DNA of 64,000 nucleotides. Origin: Hyphomonadaceae bacterium (GTDB taxonomy: Bacteria; Pseudomonadota; Alphaproteobacteria; Caulobacterales; Aquidulcibacteraceae). The DNA is taken from positions 1 through 64,000 of the forward strand of contig JALHQO010000009.1 in NCBI GenBank assembly GCA_022841905.1, in the 5' to 3' direction. The notes under the pieces were generated by a model that saw only the letters and a list, made by a program, of their open reading frames with translations, did no database searches and was not told where the DNA came from. Shown one piece after another: positions 46,663 to 54,894 of the stretch (position 1 is the stretch's first letter; each line of letters starts with the position of its first letter). Position numbers and translations under genes: made by a program.

Positions 46663-47931
46663 GTGGCCTACGCTATCGAACACGCGCCCGTGCGCGCGCT
46701 GAAACCCTATGCGCGCAACGCGCGCACTCACTCCAAGCGCCAAATCGAGCAAATCGCTCGGTCGATCGAACGCTTCGGCTTTACCAACCCGGTGCTGGTC
46801 GATGACGATCTGATAATCATCGCCGGCCATGGCCGGGTCGAAGCCGCCAAACTGCTTGGCCTCGACAACGTGCCGATACTTCGGCTTTCGCACCTGAGCG
46901 AGGCCGACAAACGCGCCTACATAGTGGCCGACAACCGGCTCGCCGAGTTGGCTGGCTGGAATAAGGAAATTTTGGCGATCGAGCTGCAAGGCCTGATCGA
47001 CTTGAATTTCGAGGTCGAGCTCACAGGCTTCGCCACCGCTGAAATCGACCTCATCCTCGACGAAGCGGCCGATGCCAACCCAAGCTCTAACCGCGACCCT
47101 GTTGACGAGGTCCCTGCCCCGCCAAACGAAGCGGTGACGCAGCCAGGCGATGTATGGCGGCTTGGTCGTCACAGCTTGCTGTGCGGCGATGCTCGCGACC
47201 CCAGCGCCTATGCGACCTTGATGGCCGGCGAAGCGGCTGATGTCGTGTTCACCGATCCACCTTACAATGTGCCGATCGACGGGTTCGTTGGCGGCAACGG
47301 CAAAGCCGAACGCCGCGAGTTTGCGATGGCGTCGGGTGAGATGTCGGAAGCCCAGTTCGAGGCTTTCCTCGAAACGACGTTAGGCGCAGCGGCAAGTGTT
47401 ACGCGCGACGGGGCTATCTTGTTCGTGTGCATGGACTGGCGCCACATGCGCGAGTTGTTAAGCGCTGGCCTTGTTGTGTTCGACGAACTGAAAAACGTCT
47501 GCGTTTGGGCCAAAACCAATGGCGGCATGGGTTCGTTGTATCGAAGCCAGCACGAACTTGTGTTCGTGTTTAAGCGTGGCAAGGGCGCCCATTGCAACAC
47601 TGTCGAACTCGGCAGGTTTGGGCGCAACCGCACCAACGTGTGGTCCTATGCCGGGGTGAATGCGTTCGGCCAGCAGCGCGACGCCGAGCTGGCCATGCAC
47701 CCCACTGTTAAACCGGTGGCGCTTGTCGAAGATGCGATCAAAGACGTCAGCCGCCGCGGCGACGTCGTGCTCGACCCGTTCGGTGGTTCGGGCTCGACTT
47801 TAATAGCCGCCGAGCGCTGTGGCCGCAGTGCGCGCCTAATCGAAATCGACCCGCTCTACTGCGACGTCATCGTGAAACGCTACGAGGCCTACACTGGTAA
47901 AGTCGCGTCATTGGCGGGGGCGCAATCATGA
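46663..47931 (+). CDS. ParB/sulfiredoxin-domain DNA methyltransferase
   Basis: This 422-residue protein starts at GTG 46663 behind AAGGAG. Residues 5-95 are a ParB N-terminal-like domain (LKPYARNARTHSKRQIEQIA, IIAGHGRVEAAKLLGL, YIVADNRLAELAGW). Residues about 165-415 are an N4-cytosine/N6-adenine DNA methylase with the catalytic FTDPPYNVPIDG (DPPY at 198-201), WAKTNGGMGSLYRSQHELV, MHPTVKPVALVEDAI and the SAM-binding DVVLDPFGGSGSTLIAAE. The fusion is common in prophages and integrated islands of alphaproteobacteria. No cognate restriction gene is nearby. It is coupled by ATGA to the DUF5681 gene. Confidence 0.93.
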   Translation: MAYAIEHAPVRALKPYARNARTHSKRQIEQIARSIERFGFTNPVLVDDDLIIIAGHGRVEAAKLLGLDNVPILRLSHLSEADKRAYIVADNRLAELAGWNKEILAIELQGLIDLNFEVELTGFATAEIDLILDEAADANPSSNRDPVDEVPAPPNEAVTQPGDVWRLGRHSLLCGDARDPSAYATLMAGEAADVVFTDPPYNVPIDGFVGGNGKAERREFAMASGEMSEAQFEAFLETTLGAAASVTRDGAILFVCMDWRHMRELLSAGLVVFDELKNVCVWAKTNGGMGSLYRSQHELVFVFKRGKGAHCNTVELGRFGRNRTNVWSYAGVNAFGQQRDAELAMHPTVKPVALVEDAIKDVSRRGDVVLDPFGGSGSTLIAAERCGRSARLIEIDPLYCDVIVKRYEAYTGKVASLAGAQS

Positions 47932-48485
47932 CCGGCCAAAACGACGACGACGACGATGGCGGCGGGGGCTACTGCAAGCCGCCGAAGAAGCACCAATTCA
48001 AAAAGGGCCAATCGGGCTGCCCCAGTGGCGGCCACAGAAAGCGCCGCCTGAACAAACTCGAGCGCAAGGAAAAAGAGGCTGAAAAACTCAAAGAGAGACA
48101 AAAGGCGCTTGAGGATATCGTCCAGCAGGTCGCGTCTGAAGACCAAGTGGTGCGCACCAAACGCGGGCCCGTCAAAATGGCGAACAAGGAAATTGTGGTT
48201 CGCAAAATCTTCCAGCGCGCCATGAGAGAAGACGCCGACGACAAAGACCTGCGCCGATGCATCGCGCTGCTCGACAAGGTGGGCATGCTGAAGCCAACAG
48301 TGCAAGCACCGGCCGGCGGTGGCGTTTTGGTGATTTATTCGCCGATGCAATTAGCCGAATGGGAAGCGGCGACCGAGGGCCAGCTACTTTCGATCGATCC
48401 GCTCGAAGGCATCCCCGGCACCGAAGGCATCTTCGACAAGCCTTATGCGCGCGAGCGCAGGCCGCCTGACGACGATCTCGACTAA
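47928..48485 (+). CDS. DUF5681-domain protein
   Basis: This 185-residue protein begins with an acidic run and then KPPKKHQFKKGQSGCPSGGH, the hallmark of DUF5681. This short basic motif of unknown function is usually found beside ParB-type methylases in phage-like regions. A highly charged coiled coil follows (LNKLERKEKEAEKLKERQKA), then a helical part (ANKEIVVRKIFQRAMREDAD) and a disordered acidic tail. Some relatives lie next to terminase genes; none is seen here. It shares ATGA with the methyltransferase, so the two probably function together. Confidence 0.8.
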   Translation: MTGQNDDDDDGGGGYCKPPKKHQFKKGQSGCPSGGHRKRRLNKLERKEKEAEKLKERQKALEDIVQQVASEDQVVRTKRGPVKMANKEIVVRKIFQRAMREDADDKDLRRCIALLDKVGMLKPTVQAPAGGGVLVIYSPMQLAEWEAATEGQLLSIDPLEGIPGTEGIFDKPYARERRPPDDDLD

Positions 48486-48787
48486 GCATGCAAGCGCGCG
48501 GGCGGGCGGCCTAACGGCCCGCTCGCGGGCTCATCTGCAATAGTAAGCGACAAATCCGACGGCCTCTACAAAGGTTGGCTAAGGCTCAAGCAATGTGTGG
48601 GGCGCCAGCTTCAGCGCTTTGGCGAGCCCTCAGATCGCGTCGACGACATCTACGCGCTTGAGCTTCAACCCGCGCTCGCCGCACTCTCGGGACTACTTTA
48701 TGTCGAGTGGGGATCTGGCATGCGATCGTGGGTGCAGCACGCCGCCCGGCAAGACAAAGCTGTGATCGAGCTGTGCCGACGATCCAT
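48486..48787. other. Non-coding or decayed sequence after DUF5681 gene
   Basis: This stretch has a GC-rich partial stem (GGCC-TAAC-GGCC near 48507-48518) that could end the DUF5681 transcript. An open frame carries residues such as GLYKGWLRLKQCVGRQLQRF and ends at 48791. Its only start is GTG 48597, giving 64 residues, while the frame is open back to 48486 without a start codon. It may be a gene remnant; I do not assign a function. Confidence 0.3.
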
Positions 48788-48801
48788 TTGATCATCATCA
48801 A
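48788..48801. promoter_or_regulatory. FNR/FixK-type binding box, distal, upstream of nrdJ
   Basis: TTGAT-CATC-ATCAA is a perfect match to the FNR/FixK consensus TTGAT-N4-ATCAA. It lies 223 bp before the nrdJ ATG and 91 bp from a second box, and is probably bound under low oxygen. Confidence 0.75.
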
Positions 48802-48878
48802 GAGAGATCGCAACGCTTTCGACGCTGTTGCGAGTCATAGAAACACCAGCGCTCGGCACGCTATCTGCGTCGCCTCGA

Positions 48879-48892
48879 TTGACGACTATCAA
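48879..48892. promoter_or_regulatory. FNR/FixK-type binding box, proximal, upstream of nrdJ
   Basis: TTGAC-GACT-ATCAA is a one-base variant of the consensus, of the same TTGAC type as the box beside the Crp/Fnr gene. It is centred 132 bp before the nrdJ ATG. At the usual -41.5 position it would imply a leader of about 90 nt. Confidence 0.7.
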
Positions 48893-49017
48893 GTCGCGAA
48901 CCGACAAATGCCAACATCTGCGCTGCGTTGTCGCGTGACCCCGCAATTTACCTCTCCATTACGAGAGACTCACCGAGAGTAGTCGTCGATGCAGCGAATG
49001 CACGTATGGAGAATGCA

Positions 49018-51237
49018 ATGCCGTTCGACGCCACCATCTCCGCGGAAATTTGGAACGCCAAATACCGCTTCCTCAACGAGGGCCGTGAAGGTGATGCGGA
49101 TGTTGAGGCTACATGGTCGCGCGTCGCCTCTGCTATCGCCGACGCTGAGCTTGGGCCTGGACGACAGCGCTGGCGCGAGAAGTTTCATGAGGCGCTGATA
49201 GATTTCCAGTTCTTGCCCGCGGGCAGGATTATCGCGGGCGCCGGCACCGGCCGAGCGGTGACCCTGTTCAACTGCTTTGTCATGGGCACGATCCCGGACA
49301 ATCTCGACGGCATCTTCGAGCATCTGCGGGAAGCGGCGCTGACGATGCAGCAAGGCGGCGGCGTCGGCATGGACTTCTCAACCATTCGACCGGCAGGCGC
49401 GCCAGTGCGGGGCGTCGGCGCAAAGGCCTCCGGTCCACTTTCCTTCATGGATGCCTGGGACGCCATGTGCCGGACGGTTATGTCTGCAGGCCAGCGTCGC
49501 GGCGCTATGATGGCCTGCCTACGCATCGATCATCCGGACATCGAAGACTTTATTGACGCCAAGCGCGACGCGACACGACTGCGCAATTTCAATGTATCCG
49601 CGTTGGTGACCGATTCCTTTATGGCCGCGCTCACGGCAGACCAGGATTGGCCATTGCAGTTCAACGGCGAGATTTATCGCACTGTGCGAGCGCGCGATCT
49701 CTGGGCGCGACTGATGCGAGCGACCTATGACGTTGCAGAACCAGGCGTCATTTTCATCGACCGCGTGAACGCCTCTAACAACCTAGCTTATTGTGAAACC
49801 GTCTCGGCCACCAATCCTTGCGGGGAGCAACCATTGCCGCCCTATGGCGCGTGTCTGCTCGGTTCAATCAACCTCTCTCGATTGGTTGAGACTCCATTTG
49901 AACCCAACGCGCGGATAGATGAAGCGCGACTGGCTGATCTCACAACCACAGCCGTTCGTTTCTTGGACAACGTGATCGACGTCTCGCGCTACCCACTGCG
50001 CGAGCAGGAGGAAGAGGCCAAGGCCAAACGGCGCATTGGCCTCGGCATCACAGGGCTGGCCGATGCGCTGATCTTCTGCAACGCGCGTTATGGAGCAGCC
50101 GACGGTGTGGCGCTCACGCGCCGATGGCTCGACACGATCCGGACAGCCGCCTACCGCGCCTCTGCTGAACTTGCCGCGGAGAAAGGCTCTTTCCCCGCCT
50201 ATGAACAGGCCATTCTTGATCGTCCTACCCCAGCGTCGCTCGACGCCGAGACGCGAGCGATGATCGCAGAACACGGCTTGCGCAACGGCTGCCTCACCAC
50301 AATCGCGCCGACCGGCACTATTTCGCTCTTGGCCGGCAATACTTCATCCGGCATCGAGCCCGTCTTTGCCTTCTCGTACCAACGCCGTGTGCGCCAACCC
50401 GACAATTCCTTCGTTGAAGAACCGGTTCAAGACTACGCGCTGACGCTCTGGAAGAAACTTAAGGGGGATGCCCTTCCTCCAGATCATAGCTTCGTCAGCG
50501 CCCAAACACTGACGCCTGCGGATCACCTGGCAATGCAGGCCGTGGCACAGGAATACATCGACAGCTCCATCTCCAAGACGGTTAATTGCCCAGAAGACAT
50601 TTCGTTCGAGGATTTTGCCGACGTCTACAGCAAAGCGTACAACCTCGGCTGCAAGGGCTGCACGACCTATCGGCCGAACGCGGTGACCGGCTCAATTCTC
50701 TCTGTCGCGAAACCTAGCGACGCGGAAACCACAGGCACCGACACAAGGCTGATGAATCTCACCCCACGGCCCGACGCGTTGATTGGCTCTACCTACAAGA
50801 TCAAATGGCCCGAGAGCGAGCACGCACTCTACGTTACGATCAATGACATCGAGGAAGACGGCAAGCGCCGGCCTTTCGAGATTTTCATCAACTCGAAAAA
50901 CATGGAGCACTATGCTTGGACACTAGCGCTGACCCGCATGATCTCAGCTGTGTTCCGGCGCGGCGGCGATGTCTCGTTCGTCGCTGAAGAGCTGAAAGCT
51001 GTGTTTGATCCGCGCGGCGGCGCCTGGCTTGGCGGGCGCTATGTGCCTTCTCTGCTCGCCGCCATAGGCGACGTCATCCAGCGCCACCTCGACAGCGATA
51101 CGATCAAGACCGTTGTCGCCCATGAGCCTAGGCCGCAGACGAAACCGCGAGGTTGCCCAAAGTGCGGCGCAGCCGCGCTGATCCGCGCCGAGGGATGCGA
51201 CAAATGCCTGGATTGCGGCTATTCGAAGTGTTCGTAA
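49018..51237 (+). CDS. nrdJ: Adenosylcobalamin-dependent (class II) ribonucleoside-diphosphate reductase
   Basis: This enzyme reduces ribonucleotides to deoxyribonucleotides using vitamin B12, independent of oxygen. The 739-residue protein has the first redox Cys in NCFVMGTIPDNL, MQQGGGVGMDFSTIRP, and the catalytic loop NPCGEQPLPPYGACLLGSIN. It also has IAPTGTISLLAGNTSSGIEP and YNLGCKGCTTYRPN. A C-terminal Zn-ribbon/redox tail (GCPKCGAAA...GCDKCLDCGYSKC) closes it. ATG 49018 has GGAGA at six bases; an ATG at 49006 is possible. Two FNR/FixK-type boxes precede it, fitting DNA synthesis during anaerobic growth with the neighbouring nitrate reductase. No cobalamin riboswitch is visible upstream. 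Confidence 0.95.
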   Translation: MPFDATISAEIWNAKYRFLNEGREGDADVEATWSRVASAIADAELGPGRQRWREKFHEALIDFQFLPAGRIIAGAGTGRAVTLFNCFVMGTIPDNLDGIFEHLREAALTMQQGGGVGMDFSTIRPAGAPVRGVGAKASGPLSFMDAWDAMCRTVMSAGQRRGAMMACLRIDHPDIEDFIDAKRDATRLRNFNVSALVTDSFMAALTADQDWPLQFNGEIYRTVRARDLWARLMRATYDVAEPGVIFIDRVNASNNLAYCETVSATNPCGEQPLPPYGACLLGSINLSRLVETPFEPNARIDEARLADLTTTAVRFLDNVIDVSRYPLREQEEEAKAKRRIGLGITGLADALIFCNARYGAADGVALTRRWLDTIRTAAYRASAELAAEKGSFPAYEQAILDRPTPASLDAETRAMIAEHGLRNGCLTTIAPTGTISLLAGNTSSGIEPVFAFSYQRRVRQPDNSFVEEPVQDYALTLWKKLKGDALPPDHSFVSAQTLTPADHLAMQAVAQEYIDSSISKTVNCPEDISFEDFADVYSKAYNLGCKGCTTYRPNAVTGSILSVAKPSDAETTGTDTRLMNLTPRPDALIGSTYKIKWPESEHALYVTINDIEEDGKRRPFEIFINSKNMEHYAWTLALTRMISAVFRRGGDVSFVAEELKAVFDPRGGAWLGGRYVPSLLAAIGDVIQRHLDSDTIKTVVAHEPRPQTKPRGCPKCGAAALIRAEGCDKCLDCGYSKCS

Positions 51238-51239
51238 TG

Positions 51240-51785
51240 CTAATTGTCCGGCGCCGTCACGCGACGGCGCCGGGCAATTAGGCGCTGGCTCAGCGCCCGG
51301 AGATCTTCGGCATCGAAGCGACGACGCGCCAACGGCACGACAACCGCATTCTCCAATGTCAGATGACGCATCTCGTGCTTGGCGAAGGCGGCTAACGCTT
51401 CCGCACCACCTTCAATGGAGTGCGGCGGCTTCCTTATAATGAGGCAGGCGTTGAGCACGTCGCGCACCCGAACGGACAGCGCCTTGTCCTCGGCATGCTC
51501 AGAGGTCAGGCGGTCGAGCACGTCCTCCACAAGATCTTCCGGCAGGCATCGCTGCCGGAGCATCGGGAAAAAATCTTCCTCTTCGTCGATCACATGCAAC
51601 GTGAGATCGAAGCGTATGAAATCGAGCAACGCTGTGATGACAGCCGCGTCAAACTCCGTTGCGTCAGAAAGGCGCTCAAGGGCCCTGCACATGCGCCGAT
51701 GGTTGAGATGCTCGGCCAAGATAAATTCAATCGGATCGTGCGGCGTGGGACGGCGCGCGCCGTCGTCACGCAGGCTGGGGGTCAT
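51240..51785 (-). CDS. Hemerythrin HHE-domain protein
   Basis: This 181-residue four-helix di-iron protein shows HDPIEFILAEHLNHRRMCRA, LTLHVIDEEEDFFPMLRQR, TSEHAEDKAL and KHEMRHLTLENAVVVPLARR. These give the histidines and acidic residues expected for oxygen or NO binding. It is the last gene of the nar operon, coupled by ATGA to the 99-residue gene before it. A role in NO or oxygen sensing or iron-sulfur repair during nitrate respiration is likely. Its last 13 codons lie within a large inverted repeat shared with the nrdJ 3' end. Confidence 0.88.
   Translation of the reverse strand: MTPSLRDDGARRPTPHDPIEFILAEHLNHRRMCRALERLSDATEFDAAVITALLDFIRFDLTLHVIDEEEDFFPMLRQRCLPEDLVEDVLDRLTSEHAEDKALSVRVRDVLNACLIIRKPPHSIEGGAEALAAFAKHEMRHLTLENAVVVPLARRRFDAEDLRALSQRLIARRRRVTAPDN
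51241..51280. terminator. Large inverted repeat, likely bidirectional terminator
   Basis: An 18-bp arm (51241-51258) pairs with 51263-51280 around the loop ACGC, with a single G-T type mismatch. The end of each arm carries TAATT/AATTA, so both directions finish in a short A/T run. It lies between convergent nrdJ and hemerythrin genes and overlaps the last codons of the latter. Confidence 0.75.
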
Positions 51786-52081
51786 AGCGCACTCTCCATT
51801 TGGAGACGAAAGGTAGTGACCTTCGATACGCAGGCAGCCCCTGGATCCTTGGCGTCGCGCAGCGCCGAAACCAGGTCAGCCCAAGTCTCTTCATCGGCTT
51901 CCGACATGAAATCAGAAACCGCGATGCGAACGAATTGAGCCAAGGTCTCGCCACGGAGATTGGCCTCGCGTTGAAGCTCTTGCTCAAGCCGCGCGTCTTC
52001 GGTGCTCAGCCAAGACTGCAACTCGGCGCTAGAGGTTTGGCCGAGCGACAAGAGCTCGCCAAGCTGCATCGCGCGGCTCAT
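51782..52081 (-). CDS. Small cytoplasmic protein of the nar operon, unknown
   Basis: This 99-residue protein starts at ATG 52081, overlapping the PPIase stop (ATGA), and ends in ATGA overlap with the hemerythrin gene. It is largely helical: MQLGELLSLGQTSSAELQSW, then RLEQELQREANLRGETLAQF and SEADEETWADLVSAL. There is no signal, membrane helix or cysteine cluster. I do not recognise the family. The tight coupling on both sides argues that it is real and serves nitrate reduction or its assembly. Confidence 0.72.
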   Translation of the reverse strand: MSRAMQLGELLSLGQTSSAELQSWLSTEDARLEQELQREANLRGETLAQFVRIAVSDFMSEADEETWADLVSALRDAKDPGAACVSKVTTFRLQMESAL

Positions 52082-52962
52082 GCCTTTGATCCCAAAGAAA
52101 GCGAGAGCCCCTCGATCTGAGCCGACGCCGCAAGCGCCGCCACATAGCGAGCCGAGGAAGCCGCCCACGCACGTGTGCGCAATGATCCCTTGATGAAAGC
52201 CTTGACGACTTCGAACGGGAGTTCCTTCGCCGCGCTGTGCTGATCGAGACGAATGACGTGCCAGCCATGGCAGGTGCGAACTGGCTTCGCACCGATCTCA
52301 CCGGGACTAAGATCCATCAAGGCGCGCTCAAGATCATCGGCCAAGTCGCCGCGCTGGAGCTGACCGAGCGCACCGCCCTGCTCTGCAGTTGGACAAGCCG
52401 AGCATGCGCGCGCCCACTCGGCGAACGGCTCTCCCGCGCCGATGGCTTTGATGGCGGCGGCAGCGCTTTCATAAGCGGCGACCCAGGCCGCCTCTCCCTC
52501 ATGTTCGGCGGCAAACAGGATGTGGGATGCTTCGTAGAGTTCGGGCGCGGCGAACTGCGACGCAGCGCCTTCGTAGACGCGTCTGCACTCAGCGTCGCTT
52601 GGCTCGACCGGAGCAACTTCAAGCTCGAGGACTTGCCGGACAAGCGCCTCCTCATCGGTTTCTTCGCGCCCGTGCGCATCTCGCAGAGGCGCCGGCTGCA
52701 ATGCCAGCGCGCGAGCCCGCATCAAGAGCAGCTCACGAATGACCAACGCGCGCGCGGCTGCCGCGCGAGCCTCAGGGCCGGACGCGGCGTCATGGTTCTG
52801 CGCCTCTCGTGCAATCGCCGTCTCCGGTATTGCAACTCCGTTCACGAACACCGGCGGGGCGTTGGCTGGACGACGAGCCGCAGGAACCGGCCCATGACTG
52901 CAACCAGAAAACGCCTCAGTTGAGGGTTCATCCTGTGCGGTCTGTATGAGGTTATGTTTCAT
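52078..52962 (-). CDS. Parvulin-type peptidyl-prolyl isomerase (NifM-like) of nar operon
   Basis: This 294-residue protein has an N-terminal helical part (ARALVIRELLLMRARALAL) and the parvulin rotamase domain: YEASHILFAAEHEGEAAW, WARACSACPTAEQGGALGQL, then RGDLADDLERALMDLSPGEI and TCHGWHVIRLDQ. There is no signal peptide, so it should act in the cytoplasm. PPIases of this type commonly follow narI in denitrifiers and are thought to help nitrate reductase maturation. ATG 52962 overlaps the narI stop. The two Cys in the rotamase loop (CSACP) are noteworthy. Confidence 0.88.
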   Translation of the reverse strand: MKHNLIQTAQDEPSTEAFSGCSHGPVPAARRPANAPPVFVNGVAIPETAIAREAQNHDAASGPEARAAAARALVIRELLLMRARALALQPAPLRDAHGREETDEEALVRQVLELEVAPVEPSDAECRRVYEGAASQFAAPELYEASHILFAAEHEGEAAWVAAYESAAAAIKAIGAGEPFAEWARACSACPTAEQGGALGQLQRGDLADDLERALMDLSPGEIGAKPVRTCHGWHVIRLDQHSAAKELPFEVVKAFIKGSLRTRAWAASSARYVAALAASAQIEGLSLSLGSKA

Positions 52963-53666
52963 CGCCCGCCCTGCCCTGCCGCCAGGCGCTTCGAACGCAC
53001 GATCTGCCACCCACGGCGGTTGAGATACCAAATTGGTGCGGACAGCATGTGGACCAGCCGCGTAAAGGGAAAGACCAAGAGGATCGTTAGGCCCAATGTG
53101 AGGTGCGCCTTGAAGATCCAGTGCGCATCGGCCACGTACTCCGCCGCGCCGGCTCGGAACGTGAAGATGCCTTGCGCCCAGTACATGAACTTGATCATCT
53201 CGCCGCCGTCACGGTGCTCCAACGAGATCGGGATGGTGGCGAGACCGAGACAGAGTTGCGCCAACAACAGCGCGAGTATCGCGGTGTCGCCAAAGCTGGA
53301 CGTCGCGCGAATGCGCGCATCAAAGACGCGCCTATGCAGGAGCAACACACCACCAACGAGGCACATTGCGCCGGCGAGGCCGCCTGCCACGATCGCAAGC
53401 ATCTGCTTGGCGCTGTGCGACACCCCAAGAGCGTCCCACACTGCGATCGGTGTCAGCAAACCGACGAAGTGCCCAGCAAAGATCGCGAGGATGCCTAGAT
53501 GGAAGAGGATTGAGCCAAGAACGAGCTGCTTTCGGCGCAGCAATTGCGACGATCCCGTGCGCCACGTGTACTGTTCGCGGTCAAAGCGCAGCACTGAGCC
53601 GATCACCAAAACCGCTAGCGCTATGTACGGGTAGAACCCGAATAGTGCCTGATTGAGCCAATCCAT
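52959..53666 (-). CDS. narI: Respiratory nitrate reductase gamma subunit (cytochrome b)
   Basis: NarI anchors NarGH to the membrane and passes quinol electrons to them. The 235-residue protein begins MDWLNQALFGFYPYIALAVL, has five membrane helices, and carries the haem-ligand histidines in FHLGILAIFAGHFVGLLTP and near the end in HWIFKAHLTLGL and RLVHMLSAPIWYLNRRGWQ. ATG 53666 was chosen; the frame upstream to 53873 is unrelated. Normally narI follows narJ directly, but here it lies 10 bp after an outer-membrane barrel gene. Confidence 0.95.
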   Translation of the reverse strand: MDWLNQALFGFYPYIALAVLVIGSVLRFDREQYTWRTGSSQLLRRKQLVLGSILFHLGILAIFAGHFVGLLTPIAVWDALGVSHSAKQMLAIVAGGLAGAMCLVGGVLLLHRRVFDARIRATSSFGDTAILALLLAQLCLGLATIPISLEHRDGGEMIKFMYWAQGIFTFRAGAAEYVADAHWIFKAHLTLGLTILLVFPFTRLVHMLSAPIWYLNRRGWQIVRSKRLAAGQGGR

Positions 53667-53676
53667 GGCGCGCCCC

Positions 53677-54894
53677 TCAGAGTCGATATTCGACCGCGAA
53701 CCAAATCTTGGTACGGTCTGCAAAACGCGGATCCTCGCCCTCGAACATTGCCGCCCTGGCCTCAAGCGAAACACGCTCGTTGAGGGTGAAACGAGCAGAC
53801 GCATCAAATTCGGAACCAAAATCGGCACCGCCGCTATCGTCGGTGAAGTCATGCGCGACGACGGTGAACACAACAGGCTGCTGCGCCGGCCAAGGCAGTG
53901 TCGCGTATGAGACGCCTGCGTAGAGGTCGCGGACGCCGTCAGGCGGCGTCGCTAGAAAGACATCCGCCCAGCCTTGAAAGGCGTGCAACGTCGCCAACGG
54001 CGTGGAGAAGCCGCGAACGTCATCGCCTTCGAGACGCTCGCCGCCAAGACTCACGGTCCATCGGTCGCGACGAACAGCAAGTTCGCCATGCTGATAGCCG
54101 AGGTCAAAACCCGCACTGTTACCGCGGTAGTCGCTCTGCGTCGCGGCTTCCAAAGTCACGCGAGGACGAAAGGCGCCCGCCTGCCATTCATTGGACCACC
54201 GCAGACCGTAAGTTTGGCTCGATTGCGCTGGGGCATTCTGGAAGTCGAGCAATAGGCCATACGCACTGAGGCGTCCGACCGGCAGATCGAGATCAGCCTG
54301 CACTATGTGAGAGTCGCTATCCCACTCACCCTGAGCGCTGTCGTCACCAAAGATTCGGCGAATGTTGTCGATGTAGACGTAGGTGAAGGCGGCATGCTCA
54401 AACGGCCGCGCTTCAACTCGAAGTGCGTCGAACGTCTGCTCGTTTTGACGGAAGCCCGCATTGCCAACGAAGCGCGCATTGTTGAGGACGACGCGCTGGC
54501 GCCCCGCCACGACACGCCGGCCGTGCTCACCCGCCCATGTTACTTGCAGCCGATTGAGCTCGAACGTTTCAGGATCTGGCACGGTGGCGAACCCCGAGTT
54601 GCCGTTCACCGTATCGTTGAAATCATCCGTCAGCTGGGCCACGCCCTCGACCTCGCCGAGGAACTTGAAACCGTTGAACGCCCGCGTTTCGTAACCAAAG
54701 CGCGTGCGGAGGGTCAGCGCGTCGGCATCATTTAGCCCATCCTGCGAAACGCTCTCGTAGCGCAGACGGGCATCAACGATCCAATCACCCGCCGCCTGCG
54801 CCTGGGCTGAGGCCGACAAGGGCGCCGCCCAACAAGCGCCGAAGGCGCCAAGCGCAATCGTAAGAACACGCAACGGCTGTTGTACTGCGCTCAT
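53677..54894 (-). CDS. Outer-membrane beta-barrel protein (alginate-export/porin-like) within nar operon
   Basis: This 405-residue protein has a signal peptide (VLTIALGAFGACWAAPLSAS, cut near AQA). The rest is made of alternating strands with many Asp/Asn/Arg turns and no cysteines in the mature part: RLRYESVSQDGLNDADALTL, RTRFGYETRAF, RLQVTWAGEHGRRVVAGRQR and so on, ending in FAVEYRL. The terminal aromatic/Leu strand fits an outer-membrane barrel. It resembles the alginate export (AlgE-like) family. Its ATG overlaps the narJ stop (ATGA). It may conduct nitrate or nitrite across the outer membrane. Confidence 0.8.
   Translation of the reverse strand: MSAVQQPLRVLTIALGAFGACWAAPLSASAQAQAAGDWIVDARLRYESVSQDGLNDADALTLRTRFGYETRAFNGFKFLGEVEGVAQLTDDFNDTVNGNSGFATVPDPETFELNRLQVTWAGEHGRRVVAGRQRVVLNNARFVGNAGFRQNEQTFDALRVEARPFEHAAFTYVYIDNIRRIFGDDSAQGEWDSDSHIVQADLDLPVGRLSAYGLLLDFQNAPAQSSQTYGLRWSNEWQAGAFRPRVTLEAATQSDYRGNSAGFDLGYQHGELAVRRDRWTVSLGGERLEGDDVRGFSTPLATLHAFQGWADVFLATPPDGVRDLYAGVSYATLPWPAQQPVVFTVVAHDFTDDSGGADFGSEFDASARFTLNERVSLEARAAMFEGEDPRFADRTKIWFAVEYRL

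Noticed and set aside
48792-49017. Cobalamin riboswitch before the B12-dependent reductase
   Set aside because: I looked for the conserved B12-box GCCACTG-type core and did not find it; FNR-type boxes explain the leader better.
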